Positions 11,581 to 22,195 of a stretch of DNA of 64,000 nt are shown here, in pieces. Each line of letters begins with the position of its first letter. Positions within the stretch are counted from its first letter, which is position 1. Below the pieces are notes generated by a model. The model searched no databases and had not been told where the DNA came from. It saw only the letters and a program-made list of their open reading frames with translations. Origin of the DNA: Lophium mytilinum (taxonomy: Eukaryota > Ascomycota > Dothideomycetes > Mytilinidiales > Mytilinidiaceae); NCBI GenBank assembly GCA_010093605.1, contig MU004194.1, positions 915,793 to 979,792 on the forward strand, written 5' to 3'. A program made the translations under genes and the position numbers.

Positions 11581-13749
11581 CCACCGCTGCACCAGAACAT
11601 GACCGTCTGCAGCTATTTCAACGCGCCCGGCCTCGCAGGCTGCTGCCGGCGGCGGCGCCTGGTGCTGTGCAATGGTTGCCGGCGGGTGGTGTGGCCCAAT
11701 TGGCAGATATGTGGTCGAGGCAGCCCCTTGCAGTACTTCGTACCAAACGGCCCGGCGATGCTGTGGTGCGGGATGTTTGCTGCCGATCCTTTTCGACGGC
11801 CAAGGACGCGGGCGCTGGAGAATCGGGAGGCTTGGAAGACGCGGGAAACAGCAAAAAAGAGAGTGACGAAAGTTGGATGCGGTGTTGAGCAGACGATCTC
11901 TTACCGGGGGATGTCTTTTCTTTATTTGCAGCCGCCGGCGCAGAGGGCATTTCTAGCACTATTGACGGCGAGCACACGCACCAGAAGCAGCGCTCTGGGC
12001 CGACTTCAAGCCACCGGCTCGACCTGGCAAGACGTCCAGCCAGGGCGCCGCCATCGCCAGTTGGGCGTTGTGCCGGCTGCGATACAGCAGTGTGGCCATC
12101 GATAGGCTTGCGAAGCAATATAAAACCCCTGCTCGCGAGTCGCTCTGCGCCCAAACGGGAGGCCTAGCAGCGCCTTCATTTCTGCTATTTCTGCACTGCT
12201 GCCATAACAGTTAAAGTGCCCTCCCTCCCTTCTCCGCATTCCTGAGCACGCGCGTCCAGCGCTCGCTGTGTCTTCAGCAGTTTGCATTCTGGACCGTCTG
12301 CCACCCTCCCCCTTACCCTTAGCAGCCCTGTTGCGCAATCGTAGGGACTAGCGTCGCGCGGGTCAGCATTGCTGCACGGCATTTATCCAAAATCGATAGC
12401 AGCTGCCACTATTGCACGTTTTGCCCCTCGTTTCGATACTGCCAGTTTCCAGCGTGGCCTGATGGCGCAAATGAGGCCGAGAAGCTCTATGGATTGTGTT
12501 ATGGACCGTGTTCTGCGCAGCCGTTGCACAGTGTCGTGGTGTTACCAGGTGAGACGGCGGGCGCTGTGAATCAGCAGGAACCACGGCCCGGGTCTGGAGC
12601 TGCCGACAGGTTGGAATGCTGCGTTTGTGGCATCGGCCGTTGAGCTTTGTGATGAGAGTGGTTCAGCAGCAGCTCGTTGGTCGAGTATTGTAATGGTTGA
12701 TGAGGGGGGAAGCTAGCTCACAACGGACCGACAGCCCCTTGACGCATGCTGTGCCGTTGCTGTATCTCGTAAATGCTGCGTAACAAAAGGCATTATAACA
12801 ATGCAAGAGCCATCTTAGCCAGTGGAAATTCTCTCATCAGGCTCTATTACCGTAATTTACCCTCGCCGACATCTGCATGCTAACCACAAGAGGCTTTATC
12901 TCGTTTTTAGCTGAGTAAGCCAATAGCGAGGAAGGGGCGGCACACCTGAGTTCCTGCTCGGGATGCACGTCAAAAAGCCGCCAAGCCAATACTCCCGTGG
13001 AAAGCCACTCAGCTTGGCCCCTCACACCGTGCTCCACACCTCGTCTGACGCCTGGATGCTCTCTCACCACTCTCTGACCCCTTTCCGCCGCGGCACCCCT
13101 CCGCTGGCTGGGGATCATCGTGAACCATTTCGACCAGCTTCACGTCGCTCCCGTCCCGTCTACGCTTTCCCCGGCAGCGGATCCTCATTTGCCTGGTTGC
13201 ACCATCCACCGTTGTCGAGACCCCGGACCACTGCGTCCAGCTGGCTTCGAGAAGCTGGGGTGTGCAGAGCATCCTTGTGAATATCAGACTGCTGGTCCTT
13301 ACGACTCACAGAGCCGCCAGCCCTAGCAACTGCCACGATACAGTTCTATACGACCCTGTGACCACCGGCTGAGCCAGCCTCTCGGGATAATTCAAATGTC
13401 TAGACATCCATCGAGCATCAATCAAAAGCATCAACGCGTCCGCATCCCGCATGCAGTTCCGTGGCTGGCTAGATTGCTAGACATCACTACATCAGTGCAG
13501 CTGATAGGGCTATCCAGTCTCTCGACAGCAGCGCCTTTTACCCTTACGATCGTATTCCTACAGCTCCGTGGAACTCAGTAAGCCCAAATTCAAATGAGTC
13601 TTAACATCGATAGCATTAGTCTTCATCCTTTTGTTTAGCTATATACAATTATCTCAATGAGAGCTCCAACGCAGCGGTCTCTGAACGCTCCCTGTGGTGT
13701 CTTTGGGTGTCTGCGTAATTCTGAACAGCCAGTAGAGTCTTATGTCACC
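11581..13749. other. Long intergenic stretch, no supported gene
   Basis: About 2.2 kb with many short overlapping ORFs in all frames and no family match I can see. The first part is GC-rich and probably includes the DUF7729 promoter. No tandem repeat, terminal inverted repeat or RNA gene recognised. Confidence 0.4.
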
Positions 13750-14223
13750 TCAGACAGTGCCAGAGAGATTCACCCCAAGCCAGTTTTCGTCCTCGATATT
13801 CACCGCCTCTCGGATATATGCAAGGACAGGGATCATAGTTGCCCCTTTCGCAGCTTTCAAAGCAGTCACAACTGCCTGAAAGCCTCCGACAAGGTCAGAT
13901 AATTTCACGTTGATGTCAAATTTTCGATTCTCGTGAACATATCTACGGTTTCTTTGATGCTCATCCATAATCGGCTGAGGTGCCTCGGCAACCTTGGAAA
14001 AGCGGGACGTCATCTCTTTAGGGCTCCTGAAAATTTTATGGAGTCGCTTCAGACGACAGTTGATTGATGTGCACGGTTCGATGGCGAGCATCATCGGATA
14101 ACATCGGCAGCTCCGGCACTCACAACAGTATGGAGATAAGAATTCATGGAGCTGTTCCAGCCTGTTTGGACCTATCTGCAGCCGTCCTGCCGTCTGAGGT
14201 GCCCCGGTAAATTTCTGGATCAT
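13750..14223 (-). CDS. Hypothetical ORF downstream of the TRI12-like transporter
   Basis: An open frame of 157 codons with an ATG at 14223, starting 83 nt past the stop of the TRI12-like gene on the same strand. It has a Cys-rich patch (YCCECRSCRCYP) near residue 32 and a more regular C-terminal half (KLSDLVGGFQAVVTALKAAK) that could form an amphipathic helix. No signal peptide, membrane segment or known motif. It could be a genuine small gene, a remnant, or chance; I do not recognise it. Confidence 0.3.
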   Translation of the reverse strand: MIQKFTGAPQTAGRLQIGPNRLEQLHEFLSPYCCECRSCRCYPMMLAIEPCTSINCRLKRLHKIFRSPKEMTSRFSKVAEAPQPIMDEHQRNRRYVHENRKFDINVKLSDLVGGFQAVVTALKAAKGATMIPVLAYIREAVNIEDENWLGVNLSGTV

Positions 14224-14305
14224 CTAACGCAGGGCTTTCCATCGTATCCCTGTCTTTGAAAAGATATCGAGGCGGCAGACAAATACACCTACCGCTTACC
14301 AAAAA

Positions 14306-16534
14306 TCAATGGAACTTATTCTTCTCGGCATTCTCGTCATTCTCAAGGAAGATCTCAATCTTGTCCGTCATCTTGTGCCCAATATCATTGCAACAAATGC
14401 ACGCTGCCAGAGTTGTCAGAACATACGAGGGCTGATGCGCAGCAACCGATGGAACTCACCAATTATCCCAATGATACCAAAGCTCAGCGAGCTCAGAGCT
14501 GTAGTCCGTAGTCCTACCACATAGCTTTGTTGGAACGCCGCTCCCGCCGCAACGGCGATTTCGGTGGTGATGCCCGGCACCTTTGCGATCGCGGCCGAGC
14601 CAAGAGGGATGGCAGCGAGGAGCGCGGAGGCAGAGGCTGCGGGTAAGCCGGCAGCGATGGCTGCAGCGGGGACAAGCTTTGCTGCGTGCGAAGATTGGAC
14701 GTTGGAGAGAATGGTGGTGTATACGCTGATGGCCACTGATCCGCCCGCGAAGCGTGCAACGCCGCTGAAGGATGCTTTAGTGGTTGATCTTAGAAGTTGA
14801 GAGAAAGAGAAAAAGCACGCTTACGCTAGACCACCAGAAATACCCAGCTCAACTTGATCGACACCAAATTGAATGAAGGCGATTGATAGGTACTGTGCCC
14901 AGCCGAACCCCATCTCGGCGAGGAAAACGAACGCGATCATCTATTGATTATGGTCAGTGTCTTCAATACAATGACGAGAAACCGGATTCTCTCACCATGC
15001 CCTTCCTATCAGGGGTACCGAGTCCAAGCAGCGCGCCAAACACTACCATGGTAGTCACCGAAGCAGTGAGCGTCCATTTCCAGTGCCCGATCTTGGTTCC
15101 AAAAGTAGTAAGCAGAACAGCACCGAAGGTCAATCCGAGGTTTTGCGGAAGTCTAGAAGCGGAGTCAGCAAAGCTTCGACCCGATGGATAGTCGTACTCA
15201 CGTCAGAACGATCGCATATCGGAAGCTGGTGGTCTCGTTCGTAAAGAATACGGCAATCATCGTTGGGTAAATGACGTTGATTGCGTAGTAGAACATAGTA
15301 ACGACGAACCCAGCCACAAAGGGAGCGGTGAGTTCACGTCCGTGGCCCCGTGTGAAGACATGAGTTGGCGTGAGGGGCTGCTTCAACGGCGCGAATGTCT
15401 CGTATAGTGCGAACACAACCAGCAGTCCGAGTCCACTAACAAGAGTGCCGATGACCTTGGGATCGGATGATGGAAGTGTGGTTGTGTACACAATTCCAGT
15501 CAATGTCAAGGTCGTGGCAATGATGAAAAGAATTGCTCCTCCGTAATCGAGCTCGCGAAGCGCCTGCCCGAATGGAATACCTCGTGGATGAGCCGGTGGG
15601 AAGTAATAAAAGTAGAGACCCACGAACGAGAAGCCGACTGCTATAGCTGGGCCGTAGAATAGCCATCTCCAAGCATCGCCGTGCTGTCCAGCAAACCTTC
15701 CAGCTACAGGGCCAACGATGACGGCGAAGTAAACTCCAATGTCCGCAATAACGATGGCTGAATGTCTCCATTTGTTCGGTAGTAGCTCTGGGAGGGCGAA
15801 TGCGGCGAGTTGTGCATTTCCACCGCCGAATCCGATTAGTGCACAAGCGACTAGGACTGCGGTGTTGTTCTTTGCCGTGCCACCTTACACTCTTATCAGT
15901 AACAGAAAGAAACCGAGGACACCGCGGCTGAGTGACTTACCGACTATAAAGCCAATGAACATAATCACATTCCCGCCAATGATGAACCAGCGCCGACCGA
16001 AGAGATCTGAATTGGCGCCGCAAACCCTGACAGCCAGTCAGTATCCGCTAAAGTGCTACTTGCTCGAAATGCCTACATGAAGGCAATCGTGACGGTCATC
16101 TACATGGATTAGCTCAGTGTCATGCTTTTACTGATTCACAGAACTTACAGTATATATCGAAATGTAAAATGCCGCTGCGGATGGATCGCCAAGCTGAGTA
16201 GCAACTCTGAACGAAATCAGTAAACCGCCATTGCAGACTAGACTTGAGGTTACTCACTGAGTCTGGATAGAGCTGAGAGAGGGAACGATCCAAAACGAAA
16301 TGCCGTACGAGAAGGACAAAATCTATTGGCATTAGCAAAAGGCCTGCAGATTACAGCATTTGCGCCTCCGTGTCTTCAACTTACCAACACAACGCACCAG
16401 GTTTTCAGAGTGACATTGTATTCAGTATCATCTTGGGGAAGATAGCTCTGGACTGCATCCTCCTTGCCCTTAACGCTTCCAGAGGGCCTCTCATCAGCAG
16501 AATGGTGCTCAACATCTGCTTTTTCATCATTCAT
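14306..16534 (-). CDS. MFS efflux transporter, TRI12-like (DHA2-type)
   Basis: Multi-pass plasma-membrane exporter of the fungal TRI12 family, whose members pump out trichothecenes or siderophore-like metabolites. Ten exons: 16534-16385, 16322-16258, 16206-16149, 16099-16077, 16026-15941, 15883-15202, 15152-14996, 14940-14825, 14764-14460 and 14403-14306. Together they give 579 residues in one frame. Key segments are NSDLFGRRWFIIGGN (motif A-like), GFGGGNAQLAAFALPELLPNKWRH, a central RGIPFGQALRELDYGG, GGLAGVARFAGGSVA, and the C-terminal DIGHKMTDKIEIFLEND. The ATG at 16534 starts MNDEKADVEHH. Exon 4 is only 23 nt. The SDR gene lies divergently 1.2 kb away, so the two may share regulation. The substrate cannot be read from sequence. 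Confidence 0.9.
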
Positions 16535-17706
16535 GTTGCGGTAGTAGCTCTTCAGCTTCCGAATAGCCTGTCAAGTCCAAATCTGCCCTCAATCGCACGT
16601 TCGCCCGGGGGCACGCGCGCCATTATATGCCTTTCAGCCATAGGAAAGTTTCGGGAAAGCCTATCGTCGGCGGTATTGCCGGGCAGTGTGACTCTGATCA
16701 ACAAAAACGCGGTGTATTTTCTGCCCTGGTGAGAAGCGAAGAGGCTCGGGAGAAGTTATCCTGGGGACAGGGTCCGAATGCGGAGAGATTAAGCTCGGGA
16801 GCTATGACTGGTCCCCGGCCCCGGCTGCGAACCGGCTGGCGGGAAGGCACTAAAGCTCTCCCTTTCAATCGGGACGCTTCGAGGGAATATCATGGAATTT
16901 GATCTCCGAAGAGAGGATACGAATCTGAGCATGCTATGAAATGCCTGGGTGCTGTTCACTAGCAGGTTGGCAGACTCAAATCATCCTTTAATTTTGACTC
17001 TAAGAAGGTAGACTTAATTCAATTCAAAGAAAATACATTCATAAGGTTCGTGAAATGCACTCACAATCGTTAAAATGCTCAGTGCCCTAGCACTCGTCCC
17101 GAACCAGGTCTCTTCTCTAGCCCTGGACCCAGATGTTCAAGCGAAGACTAGCGTAGGATGTGGAGGTCAGCGGAGAGGATTGAAGCCCCACTCCTCCAAA
17201 GTGATCAGAATCCAAGACTCGAAGTCAGTTCATTGGTCGACGAATCTCTCGGTGCACACGTTCATTGGATGAACACGATCATTTTTCGTCGCTCAGCCCA
17301 TTCCACGTGTCCTACTAGTGAGAATCGTCAAGGCAGAGTCGGAAGTCGTGATCTCCGCTTGAATCGCTTCTTGTCGTTCGACCCGGATAACGTACCCGGG
17401 CTTGGGGATTTGCACTCACGCCGTGTGATCTGAATTCATACCATCCAACGCTGATGCTGAGGGGCAAACAGTGAAGTATTCATATGTAGCATGCTGCGCT
17501 GAGCTGCCGTGGGCAGTGCTTGAACAACATTACAGTGGTATTTAGGTACGTGGAAATTGCAGCTTCTCGAACCTACTCTTTGATGGATGGGTGTAGATAC
17601 TCATCAGGCCTGTGGTTCATTCCTGTCTTCCAATTCAGCATTTAGTTTTTCTTTCTATTGCTTGCCTTCCATATACCCGTTCTTGAAGTCCATAAAAGAT
17701 ACTACG
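16535..17706. other. Divergent intergenic region between TRI12-like MFS and SDR
   Basis: A 1.17 kb region from which both genes are read outward. It contains a CCGG-rich patch near 16810-16845 (CCCCGGCCCCGG), which resembles the CGG half-sites bound by Zn2Cys6 regulators, but one patch proves nothing. No gene or repeat seen. Confidence 0.4.
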
Positions 17707-18825
17707 ATGGATCCCTCGGGCAGAGTCGCGATCGTGACGGGGGCAAGCGTATGTATCCCGTCGAATCAAGCTGCCGTTCGCACAACTGAGTTGACTTTAC
17801 GTCTGAACAGTCCGGCATGGGACAGGGTCTCAGTCGCGACCTCGTGAGCAAAGGCTGGAGAGTTGCCATGGCTGATATCCAGCCAAATGCGGAACTTTCA
17901 AAAGAGCTCGGCGAAGGAGCCGAGTTTTTCGAGACAAACGTCGCCGACTACGATAGTCAAGCAAGGACTTTCCAGGCCGTCTTCGACAAATATGGAAGAA
18001 TAGATGCGCTATGCGCAAATGCCGGAATCGTAGATAGGAGCTCTATCTATATCTTCGACTACCGGGGGTCAGACAAGTATGGAATAGAGTCTTCCCAATG
18101 AATGAATAACACTCACATATCTAAGGATCCCACCAGCGCCGAATACGCTGTGCACCGACGTCGACTACAAAGGTAAGCTCTCACATCCGCATGTGGACTA
18201 TTGCCGCTCACCAGGATGCTAGGTGTTGTTTACGGGACACAGCTCGCTATCCATTTCATGAGGAAGAACAAAGTCCCAGGGGGTAAGATCGTGACGACCG
18301 TGAGCGCTGCTGCGATATATCCTCATGAGACTTATCCTGAATACGACGGCGCAAAGGCCGCTGTGAGTTTTTCATGAAGAAAATGTCAAGAGGAGTTGCT
18401 GATGGATGATTAGGTGCTGAACTTTGTCCGGGCGACGTCCAGAGTGCTCAAGATTGTAAGTAGCTCACACCGTAGCGGTCTTCGAGAGGAATCCTGATTT
18501 CGTCTAGAAAGAAAATATCACGACGAACGCTGTACTTCCCGGCATCGTTCACACGAATATCATTCCTCAGGCAATGGTAGATGCGGTATCTCCCGAGTGT
18601 ATGACGCCAATCTCCAGCATAATATCCGCTTACCACTTGTTTCTTGATGACGCTGCGAATGAGGTCACCGGGAAAGCGGTTGAGTGCTCAGCAGACAAGC
18701 ATTTCTTCCACGAAACACCCGCTTACGCAAACGGTGACATTACTAAGAGAACCGTAACGGTCTGGGACCCACTATTCAAGTCGTATCATCATGAGCTTTC
18801 TGAGTTGCCGGATGCTATCCCATAA
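17707..18825 (+). CDS. Short-chain dehydrogenase/reductase (classical SDR)
   Basis: NAD(P)-dependent oxidoreductase with a Rossmann fold. Six exons (17707-17748, 17811-18076, 18126-18172, 18223-18362, 18414-18455, 18508-18825) give 284 residues. The cofactor loop TGASSGMGQG is formed across intron 1. NAG follows in ALCANAGIVDR. The active site reads VSAAAIYPHETYPEYDGAKAA, supplying Ser, Tyr and Lys (YxxxK). LPGIVHTNI matches the usual PG motif after the catalytic helix. The overall look is like fungal 15-hydroxyprostaglandin-dehydrogenase-type SDRs; the true substrate is unknown. The start at 17707 gives MDPSGRVAIVTGA, as expected. It is divergent from the efflux pump and upstream of the ABM-like gene. 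Confidence 0.92.
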
Positions 18826-19722
18826 CAGATCACTGTATTATCGGACATGATAATTGACACCAGGCGGTCTTCGAGTGCGTGTAGAATGGTGATGTTAGAT
18901 CATGTAGAGCTGTCGTCGTGGATGGTTGTGAAAAGGAGTGGCAATACCACCTCTATGATGACCCTATGATGTTTTGAGAGTGTCTACAAAAGTAGTTGTG
19001 GAGCCTGCACCTTTAGAGGCCCTTTGTATACTCACGATATCGTTATCGTACTGACGGCGTACACCACTAACCTTGATGGGACCATTCGTTCCCTAGCGAG
19101 CCAGCCACACTTCCATCCTATCATATCCCGTTGTCTTGGAAAGCCGCCTCCGCAATTCGCTTCCGCGATCCTTAGTTCCCCGGGAAACATTGCCCGAAGC
19201 CTTGCTCCGATCTGCAAGCAGCTGCAGGTTCTCCACCAGGCGTCGTACTATTTTTAAGGTGTCATGACGGTTTTAGTGTCCTGTGAATGGTGATTGTTAC
19301 TTGAGGAGGGGAAGGGCATGTTTGTCCGGACGATAGAAGGTGTCGTGACAGTTTTGAGTTGGAGGACGGCAGCCGGAGAGAGAAGAATGGATGAGGTATA
19401 AAGGATTGAAAATGTCTGCTGGTAGCTACCATGTTATGATATTTGATTGAAACAGATAGACTCATCAATCCTCTTGACCATCTCTTGGGCATTTCTGTGC
19501 TCTTGGCTAGTCGTTAATTTCCGGATACACAGCTCCCCGGCATATACGTATCTCAAAAAGATGTTCTATCTCTTTGCGAATTGCAATTTTGTCCCTGATA
19601 AGTATGATGATGTCAGTTCTTTCTACTAGTATTTTCATCCCCTCGCTATTCTCGACACTTCGACATCATCCTGCTTCTATTAGTCCCGATCTAGCTCTTC
19701 AAGAACTATATTGGCTCCCAAT
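18826..19722. other. Intergenic between SDR and ABM-like gene
   Basis: About 0.9 kb. Short ORFs only. I searched it for an upstream coding exon of the ABM-like gene and found none that splices in frame. Confidence 0.45.
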
Positions 19723-20450
19723 ATGTCCTTTAAGACAACGGAATACTGACCGACCACCGTATCCCAGTGGCAAGCGGCCTACGACGAACTCGCCAAGTAT
19801 GTATGGGCCAGTGAGCCGACCACTAAGACATACTACTTCGGAATTCCCCTCGATTACGCGCACGACTTCCACAAAACCACGAGTATGTTTGCTTTCGAAG
19901 TGTACGGAGCCCGAGAGGTACGTCTCCCCTGGGCATTCAGACCCATAGTACGCCTGATACTCCCATTGACCCACAACAGGACCTCTACGAAACTCACCTC
20001 AACTCCCCGTCCATGCAGAAGTTTCTTACTTTGATTCCCGCCGCATCTACCACAGGCCTTGACCTCTCGCACTACGCATCTCGCGGCGGTTTTCTTGACC
20101 TCTTCGGGGACAGTCGCGAGTGCGGTATCATGCAGGACACGCGCATCGTGTGCACTTCACCTTCCGCGCGATCGTCCGTCGTGGCTGCTCTGACCTCGCT
20201 CGCTGAAACGGTGGAGAAGACCGAAAAAGCTGCCGGAGCGGAGGCCGGAGTGTACACGTACCAGGTCTTCGAGTGTCTGGACAATGAGGTGAGTGCGCGG
20301 ATCTTTGCGCGGTTCAAGGGGAGGGAGGATATGGAGGTGTTCTTACGGAAGAAAGAGGTGATTGGATTTTGGATGGCACAGAAGGAAGGAATGAAGAGTA
20401 TGGAATGCAGGGGTTTTTTGCCAAATGGAAAGGGGTGGCTGCATCGATAG
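19723..20450 (+). pseudogene. ABM-like (dimeric alpha-beta barrel) monooxygenase, 5' end uncertain, possibly inactive
   Basis: Two exons, joined by a GTACGT...CAACAG intron (19921-19979), encode a protein resembling antibiotic-biosynthesis monooxygenase (ABM) barrels: EPTTKTYYFGIPLDY, SMFAFEVYGAREDLYETHLNSP, SMQKFLTLIPA, then a second half with VYTYQVFECLDNE and GFWMAQKEGM. The homologous reading extends upstream to PTTVSQWQAAYDELAKY, but the only nearby ATG (19723) is followed eight codons later by an in-frame TGA (19747). A branch-like TACTGAC and a CCCAG acceptor (19767) exist, yet no donor gives a phase-compatible upstream exon. The next Met (19885) would lose a beta strand. It is either a nonsense-mutated gene or has an exon I could not find. 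Position beside an SDR suggests a joint pathway. Confidence 0.55.
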
Positions 20451-21295
20451 GGTGGGTAGAAGTTTTGAGGGATCCTTTGGTTTACCCGCTTTGAACCGAC
20501 CTTGTGGCTGTCGCTGCTCCGAAGTCGGGAACTGTATATCGAAAGGGGATCCTGTAAACACGTCGGAGTTCTCGAGTGTTAGTGAGCCCCTTGAAAATGA
20601 CCGAAAAACAGGTGTATCTGATTTATGAGCTTCAAACTTCTACATCAATGTGATTTCTGTTGGCCTTTTGGCAGAAGTTTTCAGGCAGCAATTACCACCC
20701 AGGGAACCGCCGTATCGATTTCGTAAGCCGGAAACCTTGACACCGGGTCCGCGAAAATTGTCAAAGGGTTTCAGGAGGCACTGACTGTGAGGAAAACACG
20801 GCGGGTCACAGACCAATATACGCCTCTATTCACGAACTCCATAGCTCGTGCGTGGCCCTTTCGTCCTAGACGTAACCAATACACGCTTATCTGCACATGA
20901 TTAATAAGAAATATGACGCACCTATGAGTATCTTGAGGGGTACAAGCATGAGAAATGGTCAAGGAAAAGGTGTGAGGAGTGTACGTAGCTAAGAAGACAA
21001 AAATAAGGATTCTACAACCATGACTTTTTAGACAAGACTCATATGATCGACTTTGAAATTTAATCACTCCGTATCGCGAGGCGTACGTGGGAGACCTTCA
21101 AGACTAGAAGCAATGAAACCCTTGAAAGGAGTTAATTATGTATTAGTATTTCAGACTCCAATCCAGTCGACCGATACAAAATATAGAAAAGACTGGCGTG
21201 GCTGACTTGATGTGAATCCAGTATGTACGATTCCGAATAGTCGTACGGAGAGCGTTTCTCGTCATACCCAAAGGCTGCCGAGTGACTCCATATCT
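20451..21295. other. Intergenic, no supported gene
   Basis: Relatively AT-rich 0.85 kb between convergent genes. It contains only short ORFs without recognisable motifs. Confidence 0.45.
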
Positions 21296-22195
21296 TCAAG
21301 AAATGTCCGTACTTTCAAGAAGCTGTGTTCCGCCTTCGGTACCTCCGCTTGCATCTGCCAAGGCCTCATCTCCCAGGCTCAAGCTTCCCCTTTCCGATAA
21401 CAAGTTCATCTCCGTCCGCAAAATCGTCCTTTTTGCTTCTAAGACTCCCTCATACGCAGCCTCGGGGTTTAGACGAAAAACGACGTTGCGGCCGGTATCC
21501 GTCTCCCATCTGAGAGGCTCTTCAATACGAATGGTGTAAGATCCAAACAACTGATCCCATTCGTCAGATTCCCAAACATAGCTGGCAGGAAGCACGGTAC
21601 CCAATCCTCTGGTCTTTAGTATATGTGCCTTAACCACATCTTCAACGGTTGAGGCTATGATAGTGCCGATTTCCTCTTGTTCTATCCGTTCATGGCGCCT
21701 TCGTAATTTGTCATCGGTCTTCAGCCGCAGCTCAACAACTTGCCCGGATAAAAAGCAAGAGTAAAGGTTCCTCATGAAGTAGGGATTGCCCCAATCTGGA
21801 GTTGCGAGTGTTCGCAAGAACATACGGTCGCTTACGAATTTGCATACAGTAAAAGAGGCGGCGCTGAGTTGAAGAACTACATGCTCAATACATATGAGGG
21901 AGTAGGATGACAGAGTGCAGAAAAACTGAACACACTCGCTGGACGTCAATTGGAGGTTAAAGACGTTTTTGCCGTATAGGAGATCAAGCGCTTCACAGAG
22001 GGCCCTGCGGCAGGTTCGTAGAAAGGCGACTGGTAGCGTCTGCACAGCTTGCGGACTGCCCCATCCTAAATCGTCGAGTATCCGGTAATTGATCTCGATC
22101 TGGCGTTGGCTGCAAAAGAGATGTTGGTAGATTTCATCGCGTAATTCCCGCGGAAGGGCGAAGAACGGCCCTTGTTGATGCACGAATAGGGCCAT
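21296..22195 (-). CDS. 2EXR/F-box-like domain protein (DUF7730-type)
   Basis: Intronless, 299 residues, ATG at 22195. The N-terminal GPFFALPRELRDEIYQHLF is the typical fungal 2EXR or F-box-like signature (LPxELRxxIY). It is followed by the usual TLPVAFLRTCRRALCEALDLLYGKNVF block, in which 'former landmark' residues RTCR and LYGKN are conserved across these families. The C-terminal third is charged and ends in a low-complexity GGTEGG stretch. These proteins are abundant and expanded in ascomycetes; a role as substrate adaptor is only inferred from F-box resemblance. It stands alone on the minus strand between accessory genes. Confidence 0.82.
   Translation of the reverse strand: MALFVHQQGPFFALPRELRDEIYQHLFCSQRQIEINYRILDDLGWGSPQAVQTLPVAFLRTCRRALCEALDLLYGKNVFNLQLTSSECVQFFCTLSSYSLICIEHVVLQLSAASFTVCKFVSDRMFLRTLATPDWGNPYFMRNLYSCFLSGQVVELRLKTDDKLRRRHERIEQEEIGTIIASTVEDVVKAHILKTRGLGTVLPASYVWESDEWDQLFGSYTIRIEEPLRWETDTGRNVVFRLNPEAAYEGVLEAKRTILRTEMNLLSERGSLSLGDEALADASGGTEGGTQLLESTDIS

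Noticed and set aside
11500-12154. Overlapping ORFs of 201 (plus) and 178 (minus) codons
   Set aside because: They are open on both strands in GC-rich DNA, without motifs or splice support; most likely promoter sequence of the DUF7729 gene.
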